DNA from: Melioribacter roseus
GTDB taxonomy: Bacteria; Bacteroidota; Ignavibacteria; Ignavibacteriales; Melioribacteraceae
Length of the DNA: 64,000 nucleotides
Assembly: GCA_020726285.1 (NCBI GenBank)
Contig: DYSW01000002.1
Span: 59,059-123,058, forward strand
Direction of reading: 5' to 3'
Positions 8,536 through 17,218 of this stretch are shown piece by piece; within the stretch, counting starts at the first letter, position 1; each line of letters opens with the position of its first letter. The notes beneath the pieces were generated by a model. It was not told the origin of the DNA, ran no database searches, and saw only the letters and a program-made list of their open reading frames with translations. A program made the translations under genes and the position numbers.

Positions 8536-11500
8536 TAGTTTGCACCAAGTTTTTCATCAAACTTAATTCCAGCTAATTTCGAAATTCCATCTTCAACCAT
8601 TGTAACGCCATAAATTGCATCAGTAAAAACCATTGTGTTTTTATTGTGAGTTACAATTATAAATTGTGTGTTTTCACTGAATTTGCGAATTAGTTTGGTG
8701 AATCTATCAATGTTTGCATCATCAAGTGGAGCATCAACTTCATCTAAAATACAAAAAGGCGATGGTTTTACGAGATAGAACGCAAATAATAATGCTGTAG
8801 CTGTAAGAGTTTTTTCGCCACCAGAAAGTAATTCAATTGATGTTGGTCGTTTTCCTTTTGGTTTGGCTGTAATGTTAATTCTTGCTTCCAAAGGGTCATC
8901 GTTATCTTCCATAACTAAATCTGCTTCGTCTTCGGGATCAAAAAGTGTTTGGAATGTTTTCTTGAAGTTCTGTCTGATTTGCTCGAAAGTTTCAACAAAT
9001 TGTTGTTGTGCAGTCTCGTTTATTTCATTTATTGTTTTCACTAAATCTTTTTCAGATTCAATTAAATCAGTTTTTTGTTGAACCAGAAAATCGTAACGAT
9101 CTTTTTGTTCCTCATATTCTGCATAAGCCAAAGTATTAATTGGTCCCAAACTTTTAATTTTTTCCCTGAGATTGGAAATATCTTGTTTTGTGTTTGGAAA
9201 GTCGAAAGATTCGATGTCTTCAAATTCCTTTTTCTCAAGTTCAATTGAATATTCTTCTCGAATATGCGTATGAAGTGATTCGAATTCGAAAGTTAGTTTG
9301 TTTATTTCCAAATCGTATGTGTGAATTTTATCAGAAATATTAGTTCGTTCATTACGGTATTTTTGTACTTGTGTTTCCAATTCGGTTTGATTTTGACGAA
9401 CTTCGGATAATTTCTCTTCGATTTCTTTTCTTGATTCGTAAAGTGAATTTCGTTCACCTTTTAATTCATCTAATTCGAGAGTTCTTTCTTCAATTCTAAC
9501 TTTTAATTCTGCAATTTCTATTTCACTTTGTTGAATATTTTCTTTTCGCTTTTTAAGTGCATCTTCAATATTTCTTAGATTTGCCCTTATTTGCTCGATT
9601 TTGTTGTGTTCATTTCTCAGCAAACCTTTCGCTTTTTCAAGTTCAATCGATTTATCATTTTTAGCTTGAAGTAGTATATTAAAATTTTCTTCAAACTTGC
9701 TATAATCTGTCTGTAATTTCGAGATTTCAATTAATACTTCCGATTTCTGCTTTTCTAAAATCTCGGCAGTTTGTTTAAGTTCTTCAATTACTAAGTTGGA
9801 ATTCTCAATTTCGTGCAATTCAGAGGAAATTTGAGTCTCGCTATTTTGAATTTGCTCTGAAAATTTCTCGCTTTCAGATTCCAAACGGGCAATTTGCTTT
9901 TCGAAATTCACAATTTCTAACGAAACTCTTTTACCTTTTTCGCTTATCATGTCCAAATCAATTGAATCGAATTGTGCTTGAATTCTATTCTTTTCAGAAA
10001 CAACTTTTTCCAATTCAATTTTTCGATTCTCAGATTCTCTCTGTAAATCAACAACAAGTTGCTTCCTTCCGAAAAGTGTATCATCTAATTTTGGCAAAGA
10101 ACCAGCGTCAATAATTCCATCTGCCTGAATTAAATCGCCATCAAGAGTAACAAAAGTGAATTCTGGAAACTTTTTTGTCATTTCAATTGCAGTAGAAATT
10201 GTGGTAACAATAGCTGTTTTAAATAGAATTTTTTGAAAATAAGGATGCCATTTTTCTTCAGTTTGAACGTGATTAATTGTCCAATCGACAAAGCCGTTTT
10301 CTTTTTCCAATAATTTTATTTTACGTGTGTCGAAATAATCTGAGAATTTTTCGAAAATTGATTTTTTCTGATTTGAGAAATTTCCAAGTAAAAAGAAAGA
10401 TGCTTTTCCTAAATCTTGCGTTTTTAGATAATCTATTGCCTTGTTTAAGGAATCTAAATCTTCAATTAAAAGGTTGTTTAGTACTTTTTTGAGTGCGGCT
10501 TCTAAAGCATAACGGAATTTATCGTCAGTTTTTCCAACATCGGCAAAAAGTGTTTTATCTTTTTCATTCCATTCATTGTTGCTAATTAGAACTTTGGAGC
10601 CTTTTGAAACGCCTTCAAGATTTTCAATCAAATTATTTACGAAATCAATTTTATCTTCCAAAGCTGTAATAAAACTACGCTGATTTGTTTCTTTTTCAAA
10701 TAATTCTTGAACTTGCAAGCCAAGATTTTCTTTCTCATTTTTGAAAGAGACATATTCTTTTTCGCGTTCAGCAAGAAGATTTTCGGCAAGAATTTTGGCT
10801 TCGTTAAGTTCATCAATTAAACCAACGGTTTTTGCAATTTCATCTGTCCATTCTTGAATTTTGGTGTATAATATTTCAACTCTTTTTTGTGTCGATTCCA
10901 CATTTTTGTGCAAAGAAAGTATTTCGTTATTCTTCTGATTTAGTGAGATTTCATGGTTTTTTAAAATCTCTTCTCTTAATTTTAGATGATTTTGCTTTTC
11001 AGAAAGTATAACTTTGTCTTTTTCCACTTTGGATAATTTTTGTTCAAATTCCGATTTGTTTAAGTCAATAATTTGTTCAAATTTTAGAATATTTTGGTAG
11101 GAATCATCAACATTAAATTGGTTTTCTTCATTCTGAAAATTCAATTCTTCTACTTCAGATTTGTATCTTTCTATATTTTGCGAAAGCGATTTATCTCTTT
11201 CGGCTGCGACTGAAATTTCTTGTTGAAACTGATGAAATTGTTCATTTATTTTGCCAATTTCAGTTTGTTTAATTCTCAAACTTCGTTCAATTTCGAGAAC
11301 AATATCACGAATTGATATTAATTTTAATTCAATTTCATGAATTTGTGAATCAGTTAATTCTCGATTATGCTGCAAAATCTCAATTCCAGAAGTTAATTCC
11401 TCAATTCTTGAAATCAAGATGGTAAATCTTCTTTCAGAATAATTAATTTCTTTTTCTCTAAGTTCAGTCTGAAGAATGTTGAATTTATCAGCTTTTTTGG

Positions 11501-12125
11501 CTTGTCTTTCTAAAGCAACCACATTTTTCTGCACTTCAGAAATAATGTCGTTTACACGAGTTAAATCTGATTTTACTTCTTCAAGTTTTTTAAGTGAAAT
11601 CTTTCTTCTGTGTTTATATTTGTTAACTCCGGCAGCTTCTTCAAACATTTTTCTTCTTTCGCCAGTTTTATCATTTAGAATTCCTTCAACCATTTTCAAT
11701 TCAATTACAGAATAAGCGTTTGTAGCCATTCCTGTATCCATAAAAAGGTTTGTGATATCTTTCAGACGACAAACATTTTTGTTAAGAAGATATTCACTTT
11801 CGCCCGAGCGGAAAATCCGGCGTGTTATTGTTACTTCGGAATAATCAGTCGGAAGTGTGTTATCGTCATTTACAAAAGTTATTGAAACTTCACTCATTCC
11901 CAATGGTTTTTTTGTTTTAGTTCCATTGAAGATTACATTTTCCATTTTATCGCTGCGTAAAGTACTGCTTTTTTGTTCGCCCAAAACCCAACGAATTGCG
12001 TCAACGGTATTTGTTTTACCGCAACCATTTGGACCAACAATTCCGGTAACACCTTTATCAAAATGAAGTGTTGTTTTGTTCGCAAAAGATTTAAATCCAA
12101 AAAGTTCAAGTCGAGAAATGTGCAA
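8535..12125 (-). CDS. smc: chromosome segregation ATPase SMC
   Basis: SMC is the large coiled-coil ATPase that, with ScpA and ScpB (both encoded at 28.7-30.0 kb), compacts and separates sister chromosomes. The 1196-residue protein has Walker A G-P-N-G-C-G-K-T at 31-38, a long heptad-rich first arm, a hinge at roughly 500-680, a second coiled-coil arm, the ABC signature L-S-G-G-E-K at 1100-1105 and Walker B L-D-E-V-D-A-P-L-D-D-A-N. The length and order are normal. It starts 9 nt after the upstream membrane protein gene and overlaps the HAD phosphatase by one base. Confidence 0.97.
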   Translation of the reverse strand: MHISRLELFGFKSFANKTTLHFDKGVTGIVGPNGCGKTNTVDAIRWVLGEQKSSTLRSDKMENVIFNGTKTKKPLGMSEVSITFVNDDNTLPTDYSEVTITRRIFRSGESEYLLNKNVCRLKDITNLFMDTGMATNAYSVIELKMVEGILNDKTGERRKMFEEAAGVNKYKHRRKISLKKLEEVKSDLTRVNDIISEVQKNVVALERQAKKADKFNILQTELREKEINYSERRFTILISRIEELTSGIEILQHNRELTDSQIHEIELKLISIRDIVLEIERSLRIKQTEIGKINEQFHQFQQEISVAAERDKSLSQNIERYKSEVEELNFQNEENQFNVDDSYQNILKFEQIIDLNKSEFEQKLSKVEKDKVILSEKQNHLKLREEILKNHEISLNQKNNEILSLHKNVESTQKRVEILYTKIQEWTDEIAKTVGLIDELNEAKILAENLLAEREKEYVSFKNEKENLGLQVQELFEKETNQRSFITALEDKIDFVNNLIENLEGVSKGSKVLISNNEWNEKDKTLFADVGKTDDKFRYALEAALKKVLNNLLIEDLDSLNKAIDYLKTQDLGKASFFLLGNFSNQKKSIFEKFSDYFDTRKIKLLEKENGFVDWTINHVQTEEKWHPYFQKILFKTAIVTTISTAIEMTKKFPEFTFVTLDGDLIQADGIIDAGSLPKLDDTLFGRKQLVVDLQRESENRKIELEKVVSEKNRIQAQFDSIDLDMISEKGKRVSLEIVNFEKQIARLESESEKFSEQIQNSETQISSELHEIENSNLVIEELKQTAEILEKQKSEVLIEISKLQTDYSKFEENFNILLQAKNDKSIELEKAKGLLRNEHNKIEQIRANLRNIEDALKKRKENIQQSEIEIAELKVRIEERTLELDELKGERNSLYESRKEIEEKLSEVRQNQTELETQVQKYRNERTNISDKIHTYDLEINKLTFEFESLHTHIREEYSIELEKKEFEDIESFDFPNTKQDISNLREKIKSLGPINTLAYAEYEEQKDRYDFLVQQKTDLIESEKDLVKTINEINETAQQQFVETFEQIRQNFKKTFQTLFDPEDEADLVMEDNDDPLEARINITAKPKGKRPTSIELLSGGEKTLTATALLFAFYLVKPSPFCILDEVDAPLDDANIDRFTKLIRKFSENTQFIIVTHNKNTMVFTDAIYGVTMVEDGISKLAGIKFDEKLGAN

Positions 12126-12134
12126 AAGAAGCTC

Positions 12135-14609
12135 CTAAAAATACTTGATGTTGGATATTTGGGTGATTAGAAAATCCCAAGTATTGAATGAAAGGTGGTA
12201 AAATAAGAAAATACTTCCCCAAAAAATTGTAATAGAAACAAACGTAATAAAATATGCTGTTCGTGGAAAAACATCAAACACAACATAAATTCCTTTAACA
12301 TATCTAAAAAGTAACCAAAACCCATAAATCACTAAAAAGATATATATAAAATCATTAAAAACATTAAGATTTAATATTTTTAGAAGAAGTAATTCGAGAA
12401 CTAAAAGGATTGTTACTGGCATAAATGCCCAAGTTGAAGTATAAAATATACTTGCAACAAACACTTTTGTTCTATTAAAAAAGCCAAAAAAACGTGCAAG
12501 TAGAATTAAAAACACAAGTTTTAATAGTACGAGAATGAAAACAATGTAAAATGAGCTAATAGGATTCCAAGCTAAATAGCTAATAAAATCGAGTAGGGAA
12601 TTATCTGAAAAAGATAAAATTAAACGTTCGAGAGATAAGTTGGCACGCAAGAAAAACAGAATATTGATAATTAGCAATGAAATTGTTGCGGCTACAATGA
12701 AAAACATAAAGTAAGAATGAAATCCTAAAAGAAGCCTTTGGTCGCGAATATCAGAAAAGAAATTGTACGTTCGTAGTAAAGCTCGCATTGTATCTTCTTG
12801 GAATTTTCGGCGAAGATTGATTGTAATTCCCATTAAAATGGCTAAGAAAAGTGGAACAAGAATGAAAATTAACGGCGTTTTAGTATTTGCAGTCCCAAGT
12901 GGTATTATAATTCTCTTTTCTAAATTTAATCTGTTTTCAATTACGTTGTATGACGTTCTACTTACTTTTCTATTTATTCCCAAAATACCAATTTTATATA
13001 AATTTCTATCAGAATATGAAGAATAAAGGGAACTGTAATCACCGGAATAATCTACTAAAGTATTGAAAAACACTCCAGCATTTCCGTTCTTTTCTGTTAA
13101 TGTTAAAATTTCATCAAAAAATCTTCCTTGTGCTTCATAGGAATTTTCCCATAAATGCCCTTTTTTGCTACCTTCAAAAACTGGATATTCGGCAGTTATG
13201 AACAAATTTTTATTAAAATCTTGTGGAATTGCTTTCATTTTGGAATAAAATTCTACATTAACAAAATCGAGATTTAATTCAGAAGTAGGGAAATCCAAAA
13301 AAGATGCGGAAGAGAGTTTTCCATAAGAATTAATTTTATTTGAAAAATTTTCAACGAAATTCAGTAAATCAGTTGAATTTGGGTCTAGAGAACTCGCAAT
13401 ATTCACAACAAAAACATTGTCATATTTTGATATGTAACTCAATAAATCATCAGAAAAATTCTCAAATCTTTCAATAAATACTTCATCAGTAACATAATTT
13501 TCAGGGAGCATATTTACAGGAATATCAATTGCCACGAACAAGTTCAGTTTTTGGCAAATATCTAAAATTTGTGGAGTTGGAATGGAATTGTTAAATCTAA
13601 TTGTATTGAAACCCAATCTTTTAGCGATTTTCAAGTCGTTTTCTACAACTTTAAATGATAATTTCGGGTTGCTTTGTGTAGAAAAAGGCGTGTAATTAAC
13701 ACCAAATATTTTTTGTGGAACTCCATTTACAAAAAGTTGATTATCTTTTTTATAAAAATCTAAAAGTAGTTTTTCAGTTGAAAAATCATCAATTTTGTTC
13801 CCATTTTCTAAAATTGAGACTGAGAGAGTAATTCGTTGAAAAACTTGTGAAACAGGGATGTTAATTGGAAAATTCAATTGCAGAGTAGATTTCTGTTTAT
13901 CAGATAATTGAACAACTCGAGAAGAGATTAATGTCTTATTTTCACTAAATAATTGAATTTCAACAACTTGCGTTGATTTTGTTTTATTAGCCTCAAGCCA
14001 AAAAGACAAATTATGTTTTTCAAAATTATACTTAAATTTTACAATTTGAACATTAGTTTTGGGAATTAATTCTATATAAGCACCGCTTAAAATTCCCTTA
14101 AAATGGTTAGGAAACATCAAACTTTGCTTTAGCGGAATAGTTGTTTTTGAATTAATTTCAGAATTTACATTCAATGATAATATATTCTTTTGCTTGGAAG
14201 TAAGAATGTCTTGTGGAATTAAAAATCGATTAGGAATTATAGAAAATGGATTTTTATAGACAGCTTGTTCATTTATTTTAAGATCAAAGTTGTTGGAAAT
14301 ATTTTCTGTAACAAAATAGATATTGTAATTTTTTATCTGATTTTCTGTTAAAGAAACGCCTTTGTCAAAAATCAAATATTCAGAATTCGAAAATTTAACT
14401 GGTAAATTTATTCTTGCAGAATTTTCTGATTCTGGTATAGAAATCTTCCAATCTGAGAGTAAAGGTATTATTTGGCGAGAAGTAGAATTTAGATTTAAAT
14501 TTGAATAGTAATTTTTTAAGTAATCATTACTTATCGATTCAATATGGATAGAACTAAAAACATTATTAAATGTTAAAAATAGCAAAAACGAAACAAAAGT
14601 TTTATTCAA
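12135..14609 (-). CDS. membrane-anchored glycoside-hydrolase-family-2-like protein, probable pseudoenzyme
   Basis: This is an 824-residue protein. An N-terminal signal-like segment (about 1-20) is followed by beta-rich sequence to about 290. A region at 290-550 looks like a GH2/GH5-type barrel: it opens with F-V-N-G-V-P-Q, then D-L-K-I-A-K-R-L-G-F-N-T-I-R. From about 576 there are roughly seven or eight hydrophobic helices. The strand-7 motif I-T-A-E-Y keeps Glu474, where GH2 enzymes have their nucleophile. The strand-4 Asn-Glu pair reads Asn403-Ile404, so the acid/base is missing. Sugar binding without hydrolysis is possible; the role is unknown. Translation probably starts at a TTG with GAGG seven bases upstream. 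It heads the smc-lpx-ppdK unit. Confidence 0.6.
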   Translation of the reverse strand: MNKTFVSFLLFLTFNNVFSSIHIESISNDYLKNYYSNLNLNSTSRQIIPLLSDWKISIPESENSARINLPVKFSNSEYLIFDKGVSLTENQIKNYNIYFVTENISNNFDLKINEQAVYKNPFSIIPNRFLIPQDILTSKQKNILSLNVNSEINSKTTIPLKQSLMFPNHFKGILSGAYIELIPKTNVQIVKFKYNFEKHNLSFWLEANKTKSTQVVEIQLFSENKTLISSRVVQLSDKQKSTLQLNFPINIPVSQVFQRITLSVSILENGNKIDDFSTEKLLLDFYKKDNQLFVNGVPQKIFGVNYTPFSTQSNPKLSFKVVENDLKIAKRLGFNTIRFNNSIPTPQILDICQKLNLFVAIDIPVNMLPENYVTDEVFIERFENFSDDLLSYISKYDNVFVVNIASSLDPNSTDLLNFVENFSNKINSYGKLSSASFLDFPTSELNLDFVNVEFYSKMKAIPQDFNKNLFITAEYPVFEGSKKGHLWENSYEAQGRFFDEILTLTEKNGNAGVFFNTLVDYSGDYSSLYSSYSDRNLYKIGILGINRKVSRTSYNVIENRLNLEKRIIIPLGTANTKTPLIFILVPLFLAILMGITINLRRKFQEDTMRALLRTYNFFSDIRDQRLLLGFHSYFMFFIVAATISLLIINILFFLRANLSLERLILSFSDNSLLDFISYLAWNPISSFYIVFILVLLKLVFLILLARFFGFFNRTKVFVASIFYTSTWAFMPVTILLVLELLLLKILNLNVFNDFIYIFLVIYGFWLLFRYVKGIYVVFDVFPRTAYFITFVSITIFWGSIFLFYHLSFNTWDFLITQISNIKYF

Positions 14610-14627
14610 TTAAAAACCTCAACGATT

Positions 14628-14660
14628 CAAAAATAATGAATAGTAAAGATAATAAATCAA
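14628..14660 (-). promoter_or_regulatory. candidate Bacteroidota-type promoter of the membrane-GH2/smc unit
   Basis: On the minus strand TATTTTTG (14628-14635) fits the -7 consensus TAnnTTTG, and a TTG (14658-14660) lies 22 bases upstream, within the 17-23 range reported for Bacteroides promoters. The predicted start is about 13 nt before the TTG start codon and leaves room for the GAGG ribosome site. Confidence 0.45.
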
Positions 14661-14770
14661 TGAAGCGATGGCAAACTAAAATATGATAAATGAAGAACTT
14701 ATAAATGAATTTGTGCATAAATCTTTTTCAGATGGAACAAATCTGATAATTGAAAATCTTTTTGATATCG

Positions 14771-15763
14771 TTAAAAACTAATGCTAAATGGAACTGGAAT
14801 GATTGTTAATAAAAACATCAGAATAGCAAAATATCCCAACATTTTCCTTTTTAAATCGAGATTATAAAAAGCCATTACGGGTGGATGTTTTACTTTTACA
14901 AAAAAATAAAGCACAAAACCCCAGAATAACCAACCACTCCAAACGAATGGAAAAGAAGTTCCCAAAAATTCATTTGCAAAACCTAATGTACCGCTAACAA
15001 TTAAAAAGATAAGGAAAATGCTTCCAATTGCTTCTTGAATTTTATGACCAAACATTGAATAAATAATATGTCCACCATCTAATTGCCCTACTGGAATCAA
15101 ATTCATTGAAGTTATTAGCAACCCAAACCATCCTGTAATTAAAAAAGGATAATGGTACATTTCACTCATTGGTGGCACAAAAGTATTTGAATTCGTAAAA
15201 AGATTTTGAAGTAAAAAATAGAGAATTGTATTTCCAAACTCCAAATGAACTGAGTTTGCAGCATAATTCTGCGACAAATAGTCTGGATGTATTGCTAGAA
15301 GATATTCAATTCCAGGTAAGTTTGAAAAACCAAATGTCAAAACCAAAATACTTGCAAAAAAACCAGAAATTGGTCCAAAGATTCCAATATCAAATAGTTT
15401 GATATTATCAGAAAATTTCGCTTCAATTTTAATTACCGCTCCCATCGTCCCAAAATTAAGAAAACCACCAATTGGTGGAAATGGAATGTAAAAAGGTAAA
15501 GTCGTTCTAACTTTGTGATATTTAGCTGCAAAATAATGACCAAATTCGTGAAAAGTTATGATAAATAAAATTGAAATTGAGTATGGTAAACCTTTTGAAA
15601 TTAATTCAGAAAATTGATATGGTGGAATTGAGGCACTCGACCATTGCGTTCCAGCAAAAATTGTTGTTAAAATTGTAAACAAAAAAAGGGAAATATTTAT
15701 CCATATTCTTTTGTTAACTTTTGTTGAAGGTTTAGCAAAATTTTTATTAATAAAATCATTCAT
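14771..15763 (-). CDS. site-2-protease-type membrane metallopeptidase (M50 family)
   Basis: About 330 residues with at least six hydrophobic helices. The zinc motif H-E-F-G-H lies in T-F-H-E-F-G-H-Y-F-A-A, and the third ligand is in the family motif Q-L-D-G-G-H. Such proteases cut transmembrane segments, for example of anti-sigma factors; the target here is unknown. I place the start at the ATG at 15763. The frame stays open further upstream to 16024, but that part overlaps the divergent 90-residue gene and has unrelated composition. A TAAATTTG promoter-like element sits at 15776-15783, just before this ATG. Confidence 0.85.
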   Translation of the reverse strand: MNDFINKNFAKPSTKVNKRIWINISLFLFTILTTIFAGTQWSSASIPPYQFSELISKGLPYSISILFIITFHEFGHYFAAKYHKVRTTLPFYIPFPPIGGFLNFGTMGAVIKIEAKFSDNIKLFDIGIFGPISGFFASILVLTFGFSNLPGIEYLLAIHPDYLSQNYAANSVHLEFGNTILYFLLQNLFTNSNTFVPPMSEMYHYPFLITGWFGLLITSMNLIPVGQLDGGHIIYSMFGHKIQEAIGSIFLIFLIVSGTLGFANEFLGTSFPFVWSGWLFWGFVLYFFVKVKHPPVMAFYNLDLKRKMLGYFAILMFLLTIIPVPFSISF

Positions 15764-15775
15764 CTTAATTAATCT

Positions 15776-15783
15776 CAAATTTA
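15776..15783 (-). promoter_or_regulatory. possible -7 element (TAAATTTG) for the site-2 protease gene
   Basis: The minus strand matches TAnnTTTG exactly, 12 bases upstream of the ATG at 15763. No clear TTG was seen at the -33 distance, so the call rests on one element. If used, the leader would be only a few bases long. Confidence 0.3.
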
Positions 15784-15890
15784 GGTGCCAAAATATTAAA
15801 AAAATAATTAATGATAAATTTTTCGTTCTGCCATGCGTTAGTAAATAATAAGAAATACTTAAATTGATATACAAATTTTGAATAAGAAAT

Positions 15891-16163
15891 ATGAAATTAA
15901 AAGAAAAAGACTTTGAACTATTTTTGGAAGAATTGAAAAATCTTGCAACCCAAATGGGAGCAAAAGTAAGATATGAACGTGGTGATTTTGCCGGTGGTTT
16001 TTGTCTGCTAAAAGAAAACAACATAATTGTAATAAATAAACTTTCTACATTACAAAAAAAAGTAACGATTTTAGCAGCAGCTTTAAAAGAATTAGGTGTT
16101 GATGATTTGTATCTTCCTCCAAAATTAAGAGAATTTATTGATGAAATGGATGGTAACAGATGA
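15891..16163 (+). CDS. conserved small protein of unknown function
   Basis: A 90-residue soluble protein with no signal peptide or membrane segment. It has an acidic/basic helical start, a central G-G-F-C-L-L-K-E-N-N-I-I-V-I-N-K strand pair and the ending L-P-P-K-L-R-E-F-I. The stop overlaps the aroQ start by 4 nt, so the two are probably translated together. I recall similar short proteins next to aroQ or xerD in related genomes, but I cannot assign a function. Coding is supported by the ATG, the tight overlap and base use like its neighbours. Confidence 0.7.
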   Translation: MKLKEKDFELFLEELKNLATQMGAKVRYERGDFAGGFCLLKENNIIVINKLSTLQKKVTILAAALKELGVDDLYLPPKLREFIDEMDGNR

Positions 16164-16594
16164 AAATTCTTGTGATAAATGGTCCGAACTTAAATATGTT
16201 AGAAAAAAGAAATTCGCTACAATATGGTGAGTTATCGTTAGTAGAAATTGAAAAATCAATTTCAATTAAATTCCCGGAGCATATTTTTAGATTTTATCAA
16301 TCAAATCACGAAGGCGAAATTATTGATTTAATTCACTTTTCTGAAGAAGAATATGATGGGATTATCATCAATCCGGGTGGTTATGCACATTCTTCAGTTG
16401 CTATACGCGATGCATTAGAAATTGTGAAGATTCCTAAAATTGAAGTGCATCTTTCAAATTTAAGTAAAAGGGAAGAATTCAGACAAAAGCTTATTACTGC
16501 TTCAGCTTGCAATGGATATATTTCAGGATTTAAGAAAAATGGCTATTTTGCAGCTGTATTTTTAATAGAAGAAATCTTGAAAGAAGCTATATAA
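16160..16594 (+). CDS. aroQ: type II 3-dehydroquinate dehydratase
   Basis: AroQ removes water from 3-dehydroquinate in the third step of the shikimate pathway. At 144 residues it has the standard length. Marks are N-G-P-N-L-N-M-L, the active-site loop ending Q-Y-G-E, N-H-E-G, I-N-P-G-G-Y-A-H with its catalytic histidine, E-V-H-L-S-N and the C-terminal G-Y-x-S-G-F. Type II enzymes act as dodecamers in the cytoplasm. It overlaps the 90-residue gene by 4 nt and ends about 115 nt before the MerR gene. Confidence 0.94.
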   Translation: MKILVINGPNLNMLEKRNSLQYGELSLVEIEKSISIKFPEHIFRFYQSNHEGEIIDLIHFSEEEYDGIIINPGGYAHSSVAIRDALEIVKIPKIEVHLSNLSKREEFRQKLITASACNGYISGFKKNGYFAAVFLIEEILKEAI

Positions 16595-16708
16595 TTCATT
16601 ATAAAACTAATGTTTATAAGAAATAATTAAAATAATTTATCAATTAAAATTCTTAGTTTGCTAGTTACTTTAATTTTAGCTATTTTTTAGTAAAAAAAAT
16701 GTAAAGAA

Positions 16709-17119
16709 ATGAAAGATTCAGGAATTAAAAAACTATATTATTCGATTAGCGAAGTAAGCAAATTAACTCAGATTGAACAATACACTCTGCGTTACTGGGA
16801 AAATGAATTTCCACAATTAAAACCAAGTAAAAATCGTGCTGGAAATCGGATTTATACAAATCAAGATATTAGTTTAATTTTACAAATAAAGGAATTACTT
16901 AAATATAAAAAGTACACATTTGAGGGAGCACGGAGCATTCTTGTTGAAAACAATATGGAAAAAGCTTCTGAAAGTCAAATATATTTCAGTCCTATTGAAA
17001 ATCATAAAAAAGAAAAACAAATTTTAGAGAAAACAGATAATTACAAAAAATTATCACCCATTCAGAAAGACCTTTACGAAATAAAAGAAATTTTGCTACT
17101 TTTGAAAGCAAAAATTTAA
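16709..17119 (+). CDS. MerR-family transcriptional regulator
   Basis: A 136-residue protein whose first 75 residues form a MerR winged helix-turn-helix: Y-S-I-S-E-V-S-K-L-T, then T-L-R-Y-W-E, P-S-K-N-R-A-G-N-R-I-Y and an I-L-Q-I-K-E-L-L helix. The remaining 60 residues are lysine-rich and carry no cysteine metal site and no visible ligand domain, so the signal is unknown. Many MerR proteins of this short HTH-plus-tail type in this phylum are single-domain regulators. It lies alone, upstream of tRNA-Pro. Confidence 0.85.
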   Translation: MKDSGIKKLYYSISEVSKLTQIEQYTLRYWENEFPQLKPSKNRAGNRIYTNQDISLILQIKELLKYKKYTFEGARSILVENNMEKASESQIYFSPIENHKKEKQILEKTDNYKKLSPIQKDLYEIKEILLLLKAKI

Positions 17120-17125
17120 TCATTT

Positions 17126-17200
17126 CGGAACGTGGCGCAGTCCGGTTAGCGTACTAGACTGGGGGTCTAGGGGTCGCGGGTTCAAATCCCGCCGTTCCGA
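17126..17200 (+). tRNA. tRNA-Pro (anticodon GGG)
   Basis: The acceptor stem CGGAACG pairs with CGTTCCG. The anticodon stem CTAGA/TCTAG encloses the loop CTGGGGG, giving anticodon GGG. The T-arm has GGTTCAAAT, and the discriminator is A at 17200. CCA is not encoded. It lies 18 nt before purF. Confidence 0.95.
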
Positions 17201-17218
17201 CAAACTCAAATAAAAATT

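Noticed and set aside
14683-14781. A 32-codon plus-strand open frame between the GH2-like gene and the site-2 protease
   Set aside because: No ribosome site, no recognised motif, and the end overlaps the convergent protease gene by about 11 nt. Chance is the simplest explanation in AT-rich sequence.
15764-16024. Longer N-terminus of the site-2 protease
   Set aside because: The extra 87 residues overlap the divergent 90-residue gene and have no family likeness. A promoter-like element and an ATG support the start at 15763.
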